Positions 47,588 through 56,604 of a DNA stretch of 64,000 bases are shown here, piece after piece. The notes beneath the pieces were generated by a model, which made no database searches, was not told the DNA's origin, and saw only the letters and a program-made list of their open reading frames with translations. Both the position numbers and the translations under genes were made by a program. The stretch comes from Saccharicrinis carchari (GTDB lineage: Bacteria; Bacteroidota; Bacteroidia; Bacteroidales; Marinilabiliaceae): contig NZ_FXTB01000001.1 of the NCBI RefSeq assembly GCF_900182605.1, positions 992,001 to 1,056,000 on the forward strand, in the 5' to 3' direction. Within the stretch, counting starts at the first letter, position 1. Every line of letters begins with the position of its first letter.

Positions 47588-48544
47588 ATGAACCAACTGA
47601 TTATACGATACTTAACTAACAACATTAGCACCGAGGAACGCAAAACCCTTGATGCGTGGAAAGCCATGCACCCTGAAAATAAGATGGAGTTTGAGCAGCT
47701 GGAGCAAGCGTGGATTAAAAGTGAGTGTCTAAAAACTTTTAAACAGATTGACAGTAGCAAGGATTGGCACTGCATCCGCGGAAAACTGAAACCCGTCAAT
47801 CAAAAAACCCAACCCGTTAAACGCCTATCGTTTACAGCTCGCAAAATAGCAGCCATCACAATCCCTCTTATTATGATGGCTGCCCTGGGGTTCGCGTATT
47901 GGAATGTTCCGGGCTTTGGAAGGCTTAGTGCGCACAGCACCCAGAATTTAATCGAAACACTCTCGTTACCTGACGGCTCAATGGTAACCCTGAACCGGCA
48001 CAGCAAAATTATATACCCATCTAACATTGCCACAGCCAAAAATCGTCGTATTGCCTTAAGCGGTGAAGCATTTTTTAAGGTAAACCACAACAACACCCCC
48101 TTTGTAGTTAATGCCGGAGAAGCCTTGGTGCAAGTTATGGGTACAGAATTTAATGTGCAGCAACATATGCAGGATGTATCTGTATCGGTAATATCCGGAA
48201 AAGTAAAGGTAAGTACCAACAAGGTGCAGGTGCAGCTTGAAAAAGGAGAAAGGGCACAGATTAAAAAGGGGAAAATGATTCAGGAAAGTGCGATAGCTGA
48301 AAATGATATTTATTGGTTCTCCAAAACATTAATATTTAATGGAGCCACCCTTAGCCATATTTGCAAACAGCTGCAACAAAACTTCCCTCAGATAAAAAGC
48401 GTTCAATTCAAGGCCATGGATTTAAACACCAAACTTTCCACTACCTTCAAAAATCAATCACTTGAAGAAATATTAGAAGAACTGGAAATTCATTTTGATA
48501 AAAAAATAGTATTTGACGGTATAACCTTAACCGTCTCTGAGTAA
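47588..48544 (+). CDS. FecR-family anti-sigma factor
   Basis: About 318 residues from the ATG at 47588 (a GTG at 47567 would add seven). The N-terminal cytoplasmic segment (LIIRYLTNNISTEERKTLDAWK) binds the sigma factor in this family; a TM helix (about 86-105) is followed by the periplasmic FecR domain with LPDGSMVTLNRHSKI, GEAFFKVNHN and TEFNVQ, and a C-terminal STN-like DUF4974 segment. It normally relays a signal from the TonB receptor to an ECF sigma factor. No sigma gene precedes it. Confidence 0.92.
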   Translation: MNQLIIRYLTNNISTEERKTLDAWKAMHPENKMEFEQLEQAWIKSECLKTFKQIDSSKDWHCIRGKLKPVNQKTQPVKRLSFTARKIAAITIPLIMMAALGFAYWNVPGFGRLSAHSTQNLIETLSLPDGSMVTLNRHSKIIYPSNIATAKNRRIALSGEAFFKVNHNNTPFVVNAGEALVQVMGTEFNVQQHMQDVSVSVISGKVKVSTNKVQVQLEKGERAQIKKGKMIQESAIAENDIYWFSKTLIFNGATLSHICKQLQQNFPQIKSVQFKAMDLNTKLSTTFKNQSLEEILEELEIHFDKKIVFDGITLTVSE

Positions 48545-48589
48545 AAATCTATACTTTTACGGGATTTGGTTAATTGGTTTATTAAGTGA

Positions 48590-51247
48590 ATGGCTACATC
48601 CCGAATAATAAAGGTATTTATAGTTACGATCCTGGTTTTTACCGGGGTACCGGATATGGCTTATTCCCAATCCATACTGAACAGATATATTACCCTGGAT
48701 AAAAAAACAGGTTCCACATCCGATTTATTAAAGGAAATTGAAACACACACTCATATTGCCTTCAGTTACAGTAATAAAGTATGCATCTCCGATTCCCTTC
48801 AACTATCTGCCTCGCATAATACAATTCAGGGTTTTCTACACGATATTTTTGCCGATTGTGCTATCCAACTCATCGAAAAGAAAAATAAAATAATCATCCT
48901 ACCTGGGGAGGTGGAATCGCCAAAAATACATGTAATCAGTGGCTTTGTAAAAAATATTTCCAATGGCGAGGTACTTATCGGCTCGGCCGTTTACGATGCG
49001 CTGCTATGGAAAGGTACGACCACCAATAATTTTGGTTTTTATAGTCTGTCGCTTGCTGCCGGCGAAGTAGTGCTCAACTGCTCCTTTGTAGGTTATCATC
49101 CTGTACAAAAGTTAATTGACCTAAAAAGCGACACCACCATCAACTTTAACCTTTTATATAACACCCACTTAAAGGAGGTACCGGTTATTGGCCGCATGTC
49201 GCAGGAGAGTATAAACACAACCCGTACGAGTACGATAAACGTTCCCATTGAGCAAATACAAAAATTCCCTTCTTTTTTGGGCGAGGTGGATGTGATAAAA
49301 ACACTTCAGCTTTTACCCGGTATAAACAGCGGCAACGAAGGCGTGGGTGGTTTATTTGTGCGTGGGGGTAGCGTAGATCAAAATTTATATTTACTGGATG
49401 ATGTGCCCGTTTACAATATATCCCATTTATTTGGCTTCTTTTCGGTGTTTAATGCCGATGCACTCAACAATATCACCGTTACCAAAGGCGGATTTCCGGC
49501 CCGTTATGGTGGCCGTTTGAGTTCGGTAATAGATATTCGGATGAAAGATGGCAACAACAGCAAGTTAAAAGGCACGGTAAGTATAGGCATGATGTCGTCG
49601 AAGCTTGCCCTTGACGGGCCTTTGTACAAGGATAAAACAACTTTTAGTTTATCGTTACGCCGTTCCTACTTCGATGTGTTTGCCATGCCCATACAATCGC
49701 AGAGCAATACGCGTACGGCTTTTTACTTTTATGATACCAATGCAAAAATATCGCACAGGCTATCGGATAAAAGCAAACTATATTTGAGTTTTTATGGTGG
49801 TCGCGATAAATTTTACTCTAAATACAACTACGCGCAAGTTCGCAACCCCAAACAGCCCAGCGATGGTAAAGAGATGCTTAAGGTAAACGACCAAAGCTAT
49901 TCAGGATGGGGTAATGTAGTAGGGTCGCTTCGTTGGAACCGTATCTACAGCGAGAAACTGTTCTCAAATATTTCTTTATCGTTTAGCAACTATAAATATT
50001 TTGTGGGATACGAGGAGCACGTTATCCTTCCCGAACAGTGGAGTTATTTTGAACAAAAGTACCGTACGGGTATTTCGGATGCTATGAGTAAAGCTAACTT
50101 TGATTATTTTATGAACCCAAATCATCATGTGCGTTTTGGAGCCTCCTACACCCAGCACATGTTTAATCCCGGTGTGGACCTCCTCCGCAGAACACAAAAC
50201 ACCACCACCGTATTAGACTCTACCTTTGGAGATAAAAACGTGTATGGACACGAGATGTTTTTATATCTGGAAGATGATTTTAAGCTAAGTGAACGTTTAA
50301 AAATGAATCTTGGAGTGCACCTTTCGCTGTACCATACAAAAAATAAAACTTACAACTCATTTCAGCCGCGTCTGTCCGCACGTTTGCTCTTGGCTCCCAC
50401 TATTGCACTAAAAGCCGCCTACTCCAAAATGACCCAATACATGCACTTATTGGGTTCGTCTTCGGTTTCGTTGCCAACCGACCTTTGGGTACCGGTAACC
50501 GACCAAATAAAACCGCAACATACCGATCAATACGCACTGGGGCTTAAGTGGCAGTTCAGGCCGGGTTTCGACTTTTCCGTAGAGGGATATTATAAGCACT
50601 ATTACAATCTTTTGGCATCGGTAAACAACCGCTCAAATATCAGCAGTAAACCGTACGGAATAGAGGAGATGACCTATGGAGCGGGCTACTCCAAAGGACT
50701 AGAGTTTTTGATTCATAAAAAAACCGGCGACCTGACCGGTTGGCTTGGCTATTCTTTATCCAAATCGCGACAGAAATTTAGTGCGCTGAATCAAGGGAGG
50801 GAATTTCCTTCCTCAAACGACAGGGCACACAGCATAGGTGTTTTTAGTAATTATAGATTTAACAAACGAGTTGACTTGGGGCTTACCTGGTCGTTTGGTA
50901 CAGGCAGCACGGTAACACTTCCGTCGCAAAAATTCTTTATCCCCGACTTACCCACACAAGGCACAACAATAAACAACAATTATGCAGAATATGTTGGTGA
51001 GATAAACAATTACCGAATGCCCAAATTTCACAGATTAGATGTAGGAGTTAATTTTAAAAAGGAAAATAAACTAGGCGAACGTACATGGAGCGTAGGATTG
51101 TATAATGCCTATGGTAACCAAAATGCCTTCTCGGTATATTTCTCAAGCGATGTAGATGAAAACACAGGTCAGGTAAGCCGGAAATTAAAGCAATTGAGTA
51201 TTTTTCCTGTACCGTTGCCGTATATTAGATATACCTTACGATTTTAA
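48590..51247 (+). CDS. TonB-dependent outer-membrane receptor with STN signalling domain
   Basis: 885 residues: signal peptide, STN domain (about 30-105), carboxypeptidase-regulatory-like domain (about 113-195), plug (IQKFPSFLGEVDVIKTLQLLPG, then GLFVRGGSVDQNLYLLDDVPV split here into two motifs) and a 22-strand barrel ending in YIRYTLRF. The STN domain is what interacts with FecR. It imports an unknown substrate with energy from TonB. Only 45 bases separate it from fecR. Confidence 0.94.
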   Translation: MATSRIIKVFIVTILVFTGVPDMAYSQSILNRYITLDKKTGSTSDLLKEIETHTHIAFSYSNKVCISDSLQLSASHNTIQGFLHDIFADCAIQLIEKKNKIIILPGEVESPKIHVISGFVKNISNGEVLIGSAVYDALLWKGTTTNNFGFYSLSLAAGEVVLNCSFVGYHPVQKLIDLKSDTTINFNLLYNTHLKEVPVIGRMSQESINTTRTSTINVPIEQIQKFPSFLGEVDVIKTLQLLPGINSGNEGVGGLFVRGGSVDQNLYLLDDVPVYNISHLFGFFSVFNADALNNITVTKGGFPARYGGRLSSVIDIRMKDGNNSKLKGTVSIGMMSSKLALDGPLYKDKTTFSLSLRRSYFDVFAMPIQSQSNTRTAFYFYDTNAKISHRLSDKSKLYLSFYGGRDKFYSKYNYAQVRNPKQPSDGKEMLKVNDQSYSGWGNVVGSLRWNRIYSEKLFSNISLSFSNYKYFVGYEEHVILPEQWSYFEQKYRTGISDAMSKANFDYFMNPNHHVRFGASYTQHMFNPGVDLLRRTQNTTTVLDSTFGDKNVYGHEMFLYLEDDFKLSERLKMNLGVHLSLYHTKNKTYNSFQPRLSARLLLAPTIALKAAYSKMTQYMHLLGSSSVSLPTDLWVPVTDQIKPQHTDQYALGLKWQFRPGFDFSVEGYYKHYYNLLASVNNRSNISSKPYGIEEMTYGAGYSKGLEFLIHKKTGDLTGWLGYSLSKSRQKFSALNQGREFPSSNDRAHSIGVFSNYRFNKRVDLGLTWSFGTGSTVTLPSQKFFIPDLPTQGTTINNNYAEYVGEINNYRMPKFHRLDVGVNFKKENKLGERTWSVGLYNAYGNQNAFSVYFSSDVDENTGQVSRKLKQLSIFPVPLPYIRYTLRF

Positions 51248-51385
51248 ACAGATTGTAAAGGATTTTTAGGTATTACACACAAAGGAGGATGATTTTAAAA
51301 ACATGAATTGCTATGTATTTTACGCTTGGGCATAACAAGTACCAATCATAGTTTACTGTCTGGCCGCTTATCTAATTTAAAATAA

Positions 51386-52315
51386 ATGAAAAAAACAAAA
51401 TACATACACCTGACTATTTTACTGTTAAGTATCACTTTGGTGAGTTGCGAAAAAAAATTAGAATACCAGCTTATCAATCAAAAACCCCAAGTGGTGATGT
51501 ATGCCTTTCCTATGCCGGATAGCACCTTAAAAATACACGGCAGTTACAGTACGGATATTCTTTCAACCATCGATTTTAAAGGTATCGAAGGACTTGAATA
51601 TAGCATTTCGGTTAACGAAGAAGAAAAACATACAGGAACTTACCCCACAGGCGAAATCTGGCATTACACAGCGGAGCTTGAAGGAAAGAGCGGCAACAAC
51701 TATCGTTTGGAGTTTCAACTGCCAAACGGTAATAAAACATGGGGAAGCACCACAGTACCCCATCCCATATCTATTTTAAATCTGGATACAATCACCACCA
51801 CTTATACCAATACAGACGGCAGCATAGAGAAAATGTTGAGATGTTCTGTTGAAATCAACGATCCGGAGGAGGCAGAAAACTATTATCAAATACGGGTTGA
51901 TTACATTGAGTATGATTTGTCAGGCCAACTTGCACCTAACATAGCAACCGTTACATATATCAAGGAGGATAAGGTTTTTTTAGTGCGCAAGGACGATTCC
52001 TCGGTACTGCTGGCGGATGTTGATTTGCAGGGCACTTTTACTGATTATTTGTTTAATGGAAAAAATTACAAAATAAAGCTACTCATCCCGGAAAAATACT
52101 TAAACAACAGCTCAGATACGCTGGCAACAAAATTAATTGTTCACCTATACACCTTAACACCTGAGTATTACAGTTTTTTACGTTCCTCTATCGAAGAATC
52201 GGCAATTAAGGACTATCCCGTTTTTGATCCGGTAAACCAATACAGCAATATCAACAACGGCGTTGGCGTAGTTGCCGGTTTGGCGGTAGCAAAGGATACC
52301 CTACTTTTACAATAA
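51386..52315 (+). CDS. DUF4249 lipoprotein
   Basis: 309 residues. The lipobox LVSC puts the lipid at Cys21. The family's N-terminal ligand-binding-like strands begin at LEYQLINQKPQVVMYAF, and YYSFLRSS and FDPVNQYSNINNGVGVVAG near the end are family features. DUF4249 genes normally follow a TonB receptor, as here after 138 bases. It probably works as a surface partner of the receptor, as SusD does with SusC. Confidence 0.88.
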   Translation: MKKTKYIHLTILLLSITLVSCEKKLEYQLINQKPQVVMYAFPMPDSTLKIHGSYSTDILSTIDFKGIEGLEYSISVNEEEKHTGTYPTGEIWHYTAELEGKSGNNYRLEFQLPNGNKTWGSTTVPHPISILNLDTITTTYTNTDGSIEKMLRCSVEINDPEEAENYYQIRVDYIEYDLSGQLAPNIATVTYIKEDKVFLVRKDDSSVLLADVDLQGTFTDYLFNGKNYKIKLLIPEKYLNNSSDTLATKLIVHLYTLTPEYYSFLRSSIEESAIKDYPVFDPVNQYSNINNGVGVVAGLAVAKDTLLLQ

Positions 52316-52363
52316 TAGTAAGCATCAAAAGCACTTGGCTTATATTGTAAATAGCTTTAAACT

Positions 52364-53308
52364 TTACGGCCATCTTTTTTGCAATTGATTAACAGCAGAA
52401 GCAGCAAAGCGGCTATAATCATTAAACCATATACTAAATTTTCCAAAGGTTTTTTTTTCATCGGCGTCAAAATAACAACCGTCGCCTACCTTTAGTATCC
52501 TGTTATCCTTATCACAAAGTTTGCCTCTTTTCCATAGATCCTGCATAAACTCAGCCTGCGCTTCTTCATTCAGGTAAATCCACGCCTGTTTGCCTCGTAC
52601 CTTTATCCCCATTTCCCAATCGTAGGCACCCTCCACAAACCATTGTGCTATGATAGCATCACTGGCATATCTGCAGCCGGATTTTTGATATTGCCATGCG
52701 TGTACCGTTTCGTGTATCAACAAGTCAATAGAAAAAGATTTTGTTTTTAAATAAATGGTATTGCCCAGGGTAAAGGCTCTGCTGTTTAACCCATACAAAC
52801 CTGCACGACCCTCGATAATCCTAACATTATATAAGCTCATGGAATGGGCAAATACTTTATTGAGCTTCATTTCTTCATTAATTGTAATTCGACGTTCAAA
52901 ATCTTGCAGATAAAAGATCGTCTGCACCAAAGCTATCAACTTAGCCACCAACAATATAAAAGCACCCACCACCGGGGAGAGCACATCTTGAATTCCTTCT
53001 AACACCATTGTCCATGCAAACGAAAACAGGCCAAGCACAATTTTTATTACACCCGACACAATACCACCGGCAATACCAAACGGTATTTTAACCACTATCG
53101 CAAAAAAACATAACAAACTTTTTGCTACACTACCCAACCATAAAAACGGAAAACTAACACCAACCTTAGCACCTATCCAACTGAACATATCAAAGACTGC
53201 ACATCCCGGAACTTCAAAAATGTAACTCAGCAAGTCACCCAATTTATTGATATAACCTTCAATAAAGTATGTCGCTCTATTTGTTACTCTTCCTGTTCCC
53301 CTTGCCAT
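52364..53308 (-). CDS. Membrane protein with DUF4157-like zinc-peptidase motif
   Basis: 314 residues. The first half is hydrophobic, with several predicted helices (about residues 55-75, 77-95, 113-133). The second half holds RAFTLGNTIYLKTKSFSIDL followed by LIHETVHAWQYQ, an HExxH site at 199-203, and NEEAQAEF nearby (Glu248/249) that could be the third zinc ligand. The RAFT-G-IY...HE..HxxQ pattern resembles the DUF4157 (eCIS core) domain. Function unknown; a membrane-bound peptidase is the likeliest reading. Confidence 0.6.
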   Translation of the reverse strand: MARGTGRVTNRATYFIEGYINKLGDLLSYIFEVPGCAVFDMFSWIGAKVGVSFPFLWLGSVAKSLLCFFAIVVKIPFGIAGGIVSGVIKIVLGLFSFAWTMVLEGIQDVLSPVVGAFILLVAKLIALVQTIFYLQDFERRITINEEMKLNKVFAHSMSLYNVRIIEGRAGLYGLNSRAFTLGNTIYLKTKSFSIDLLIHETVHAWQYQKSGCRYASDAIIAQWFVEGAYDWEMGIKVRGKQAWIYLNEEAQAEFMQDLWKRGKLCDKDNRILKVGDGCYFDADEKKTFGKFSIWFNDYSRFAASAVNQLQKRWP

Positions 53309-53330
53309 CTGTTAAATTTTAATAGTTATA

Positions 53331-53576
53331 TTAAGCTTGCATAGCACGGTATTTTGATGGTGTAGAACCAAAATACTGCTTAAACAAGGTACTGAAATAA
53401 CTCTGATTTGCAAAGCCTACCTTTTCGTCCACCTCCACAACCGGTAGCTGTGTGGTTTCAAGCAATCGTTTAGCCGCATTTAAACGTTGGTCGTTAATAT
53501 AGGAACTTACCCCTATGCCCAATATGCTTTTTACTTTTGTGTATAACGCTGCCCTGCTAATAGTTAAACGGTTCAA
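53331..53576 (-). pseudogene. Truncated AraC-type regulator (C-terminal HTH only)
   Basis: 81 codons from a TTG, giving most of one AraC HTH domain: SRAALYTKVKSILGIGVSSY, RLNAAKRLLETTQLPVVEV and VGFANQSYFSTLFKQYFGS. The first recognition helix region and all of the N-terminal sensing part are missing; in the same frame a stop occurs about 20 codons upstream. It could be the remnant of an AraC regulator or of a hybrid two-component regulator. Adjacent to the DUF4157-like membrane protein. Confidence 0.6.
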
Positions 53577-53841
53577 ACCAGAAACTTCTGCAGGTGCACC
53601 TATGCATATGAATACCTCTTATGTCGAGGCCATAGTTTTGTCCTCGGTGTCATCGCCGTTAGGGGTAGCCAAAGAGGTCATGGCCTCAATCAACAGGGAT
53701 TTAATTCTGGCGTTCTTTCAAAACGAATAGAAATAGACAATTGAAGGAGTTCTATTTTTATTAATTGAATAATACAGGCTATTTTTATACCTTTGAATTA
53801 AGCATTTTGCATTAATAACTCCACGCTTATATATTTTCCGA
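53577..53841. other. Region between the AraC remnant and queF
   Basis: A plus-strand frame at 53515-53730 (71 codons) overlaps the AraC remnant; its second half, unrelated to the remnant, ends ASINRDLILAFFQNE. I do not recognise it. The queF promoter lies at the right end. Confidence 0.35.
53765..53795 (+). promoter_or_regulatory. Probable queF promoter
   Basis: TTG at 53765-53767, a 20-base spacer and TACCTTTG at 53788-53795 give the best promoter match in the window. The start codon is 46 bases downstream. Confidence 0.6.
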
Positions 53842-54720
53842 ATGAATTCTATAGAATCAAAAGTGCTTGGCAAGCAAATAAGCCATCCAAGAGCATATGC
53901 TCCCGAAATACTGGTAGCTGTACCGCGTAAATTAAACCGGCAGCAATATCATATTAGCGAACAGGCTATACCTTTTGTTGGTGTTGATGCCTGGCACGCT
54001 TATGAGCTGGGTTTCCTGACAAAAAAAGGTTTACCGGTTACCGGCATACTTAAAATTGTATATGTTTGCAACAGCCAATTTTTGGTGGAAAGCAAGTCAC
54101 TTAAACTTTACCTGAATTCATTTAACATGGGCAGGTATGGAGACAATAAAAAGGAAGGTATTACACAGGTGCTACAAACCATTAAATCAGATTTATCCCA
54201 GCTAATGCAAACGGAGATAGAACTATCTTTCCATACTGAATATGCGCGGCATACGTACGACTTTAACGATTATGTCCTGCTCGAAGATGAACCGGAAGCT
54301 GATCAAATCATTTTTGATACTTTTAAAGAAAACGAAAAATTGCTGATATCCCATAAAGCCAGCGAAACAAATGAGTTAAAGGTAGCTACCAACCTATTAC
54401 GCAGCAATTGCAAAATAACCCACCAACCCGATTGGGGAAGTGCTTTTATCCACATAAAATCACAGCATAAAATAAATAGAATGGCCTTGTTAAAATACCT
54501 GGTTTCCATTCGCGACGAAAACCATTTTCATGAAGAGATATGCGAAATGCTCTACAAACGCCTGTTGGATAGGTTTGAACCGGAAGCTTTGATGGTGGCT
54601 TGCCTATATACCCGACGGGGCGGTATAGATATTTGTCCGGTACGAGCCAATAAAGCGACATACCTCCCACAAAACATTATCCAGGCAAAGCTGTTGACCC
54701 GGCAAGCCTTTAGACAGTAA
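53842..54720 (+). CDS. queF: NADPH-dependent preQ0 reductase (QueF, type II)
   Basis: A 292-residue bimodular T-fold enzyme reducing 7-cyano-7-deazaguanine to preQ1 for queuosine in tRNA. The substrate motif is ESKSLKLYLNSF; the catalytic Cys190 and Asp197 lie in SNCKITHQPDW, with numbering equal to E. coli QueF; HEEICEMLYKRL is in the C-terminal half. Length matches type II. No other que gene is in the window and no preQ1 riboswitch is visible upstream. Confidence 0.95.
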   Translation: MNSIESKVLGKQISHPRAYAPEILVAVPRKLNRQQYHISEQAIPFVGVDAWHAYELGFLTKKGLPVTGILKIVYVCNSQFLVESKSLKLYLNSFNMGRYGDNKKEGITQVLQTIKSDLSQLMQTEIELSFHTEYARHTYDFNDYVLLEDEPEADQIIFDTFKENEKLLISHKASETNELKVATNLLRSNCKITHQPDWGSAFIHIKSQHKINRMALLKYLVSIRDENHFHEEICEMLYKRLLDRFEPEALMVACLYTRRGGIDICPVRANKATYLPQNIIQAKLLTRQAFRQ

Positions 54721-54853
54721 GCAAAGAGGCAATAGGAATACTACTGGTTGGGTGAAAGCAGAAGAAGCACACAGGCAGCGTATTAATGAATATGCTTTAC
54801 AGAAAACAAACTTTTTTTCCTTTCTAAATTTTTAATTAACAAATCATTTTAAA

Positions 54854-55774
54854 ATGAACGTAGCTATCATAGGAACAGGGGGTGTTGGGGGTTATTTTGG
54901 TGCCCGATTGGCCCAGGCCGGAAACAAGGTAAGCTTTGTAGCTCGTGGAGAGCACGGAAGGGCAATCAGTGAAAATGGCTTGCAACTACTTAGCCCCAAG
55001 GGCAATTATTCGCTGAAAGATCCAAACGTAGTTAGTTCGGTTGCACAACTTAAAGACATTGAATTGGTTTTATTAGGAGTAAAAGCCTGGCAGGTAAGCG
55101 AAGTGGCCACTCAATTAAAGACGGTTATTTCTGAAAATACAATGGTAATGCCCCTTCAAAACGGTGTGATGGCTGTAAGCGAATTGTTGGAGGTGCTTCC
55201 GCAACAAAACGTTTTGGGTGGACTATGTAATATTTTTAGCAAAATAAAAGAACCCGGCGTTATTGAGCATTTAAGCTCCGAACCACACATCATCTTTGGT
55301 GAACCGGACCATATCGTTTCGGAAAGAGCGAAAAAGATACATTACGTTTTTAAGCATGCGGGGATCGAAAATAAGCTAAGCGATTATATACAGGGTGATA
55401 TTTGGAAGAAGTTTATGCTGATATGTCTTGGGGGCCTCGGTGCCCTTACCCGTGCCAACTACGGTATTTTGTGCCAATCGCCCGAACTAACAGAAATGAT
55501 GCGCCAAATGCTGAACGAGATGTATGCCGTAGCCCGGGCCGAAGGCATTGAGCTACCGGAATCGATAAAAGCAAAAATACTGGACAAAACCATGCGCTTC
55601 GCCCCCTCGGCTAACTCCTCTATGGCGCGCGACATATGGGCCGGCCGCCCATCCGAACTGGAATACCAAAACGGCAGTGTGGTAAAATTGGCCCGCCGAC
55701 ACAACATCGAAGTGCCCGTTAACCATTTCATTTATTATACTCTTTTGCCGCAGGAACAGGAGGCCCGTAAGTAG
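54854..55774 (+). CDS. panE: 2-dehydropantoate 2-reductase
   Basis: 306 residues. The NADPH motif is GTGGVGGYFGARLAQAG; the substrate-binding lysine lies in DIWKKFMLICLGG, and the C-terminal SSMARDIWAGRPSELEY holds the catalytic-domain signature with Glu. It reduces ketopantoate to pantoate in pantothenate and CoA synthesis. Family members with other substrates exist, so specificity is likely but not certain. The DUF429 gene starts right after its stop. Confidence 0.88.
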   Translation: MNVAIIGTGGVGGYFGARLAQAGNKVSFVARGEHGRAISENGLQLLSPKGNYSLKDPNVVSSVAQLKDIELVLLGVKAWQVSEVATQLKTVISENTMVMPLQNGVMAVSELLEVLPQQNVLGGLCNIFSKIKEPGVIEHLSSEPHIIFGEPDHIVSERAKKIHYVFKHAGIENKLSDYIQGDIWKKFMLICLGGLGALTRANYGILCQSPELTEMMRQMLNEMYAVARAEGIELPESIKAKILDKTMRFAPSANSSMARDIWAGRPSELEYQNGSVVKLARRHNIEVPVNHFIYYTLLPQEQEARK

Positions 55775-56494
55775 ATGCAGTGCATCGGTATTGATGGATG
55801 CCGTGGCGGCTGGCTTTTTACAGTATGGAAGGCAGAGGGGGATTGTCAACTTTATTTATACCCCTTTTTAAAGGATGGCATAGTACACCTATCGGATGCA
55901 ACTGCCATTGCCGTGGACATGCCCATGGGACTGGTATCCCATCCCGACGAGGAAAGAACATGCGATACGCTTATCAGGAAAGAATTAGGACATCCTTTTA
56001 GCGCATCGGTTTTTAACACGCCGTGCAGGCAAGCTGTATATGCCGCCGATTATACAAAAGCCAAGCATGTGAACAAAGAGCTATGCCAAAAAGGGCTGTC
56101 CGTACAATCGTGGAATATCGTGCCCAAAATAAGAGAGCTGGATCAGTTGCTGAACCATCATCCCAGCCTAAAAAAAACAATGCACGAAAGCCATCCCGAG
56201 CTCTGCTTTAAATACTTAAACGGTCAACCCCTCTCCCACAAAAAAAAGACCTGTGAGGGCAAAGATGAAAGGATGAGCTTACTTAAGCCCCATTTTCCCT
56301 GTGTATACGACACCTTCTTGAAATTCAGAAAGCTTCACCTGAAAAAAGACCTGGCCGACGACGATATCCTCGACAGCATGATACTGGCACTTAATGCCCT
56401 ACAAATAGCCGTAGGAAACTACAAGCAGTTCCCCTCGGACACGGTGCTGGACAAAAACGAGATAAGGATGGGGGTGCGGGTGCTTAATGTTTAA
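55775..56494 (+). CDS. DUF429 family protein
   Basis: 239 residues. IGIDGCRGGWLF at the N-terminus and AVDMPMGL, then ESHPELCFKYLNGQPL and DDDILDSMILAL, are the conserved motifs of DUF429, a predicted RNase H-like nuclease fold. It may process nucleic acid, but no member is well characterised. The ATG follows the panE stop directly, so the two are co-translated. Confidence 0.85.
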   Translation: MQCIGIDGCRGGWLFTVWKAEGDCQLYLYPFLKDGIVHLSDATAIAVDMPMGLVSHPDEERTCDTLIRKELGHPFSASVFNTPCRQAVYAADYTKAKHVNKELCQKGLSVQSWNIVPKIRELDQLLNHHPSLKKTMHESHPELCFKYLNGQPLSHKKKTCEGKDERMSLLKPHFPCVYDTFLKFRKLHLKKDLADDDILDSMILALNALQIAVGNYKQFPSDTVLDKNEIRMGVRVLNV

Positions 56495-56536
56495 GGAATT
56501 TTCTGTTCATTATAACAAATTATAAAAATGTTAACG

Positions 56537-56544
56537 TACATTTG
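56537..56544 (+). promoter_or_regulatory. Possible promoter -7 element of the helicase gene
   Basis: TACATTTG (followed by CAGCC), a TAnnTTTG match 60 bases before the start; no obvious -33 box. Confidence 0.45.
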
Positions 56545-56604
56545 CAGCCACTTTCCAAATAAGCTTCTTGTTAATTCAGAGAGTGTTTATTCTAAACAAA
56601 ATAT

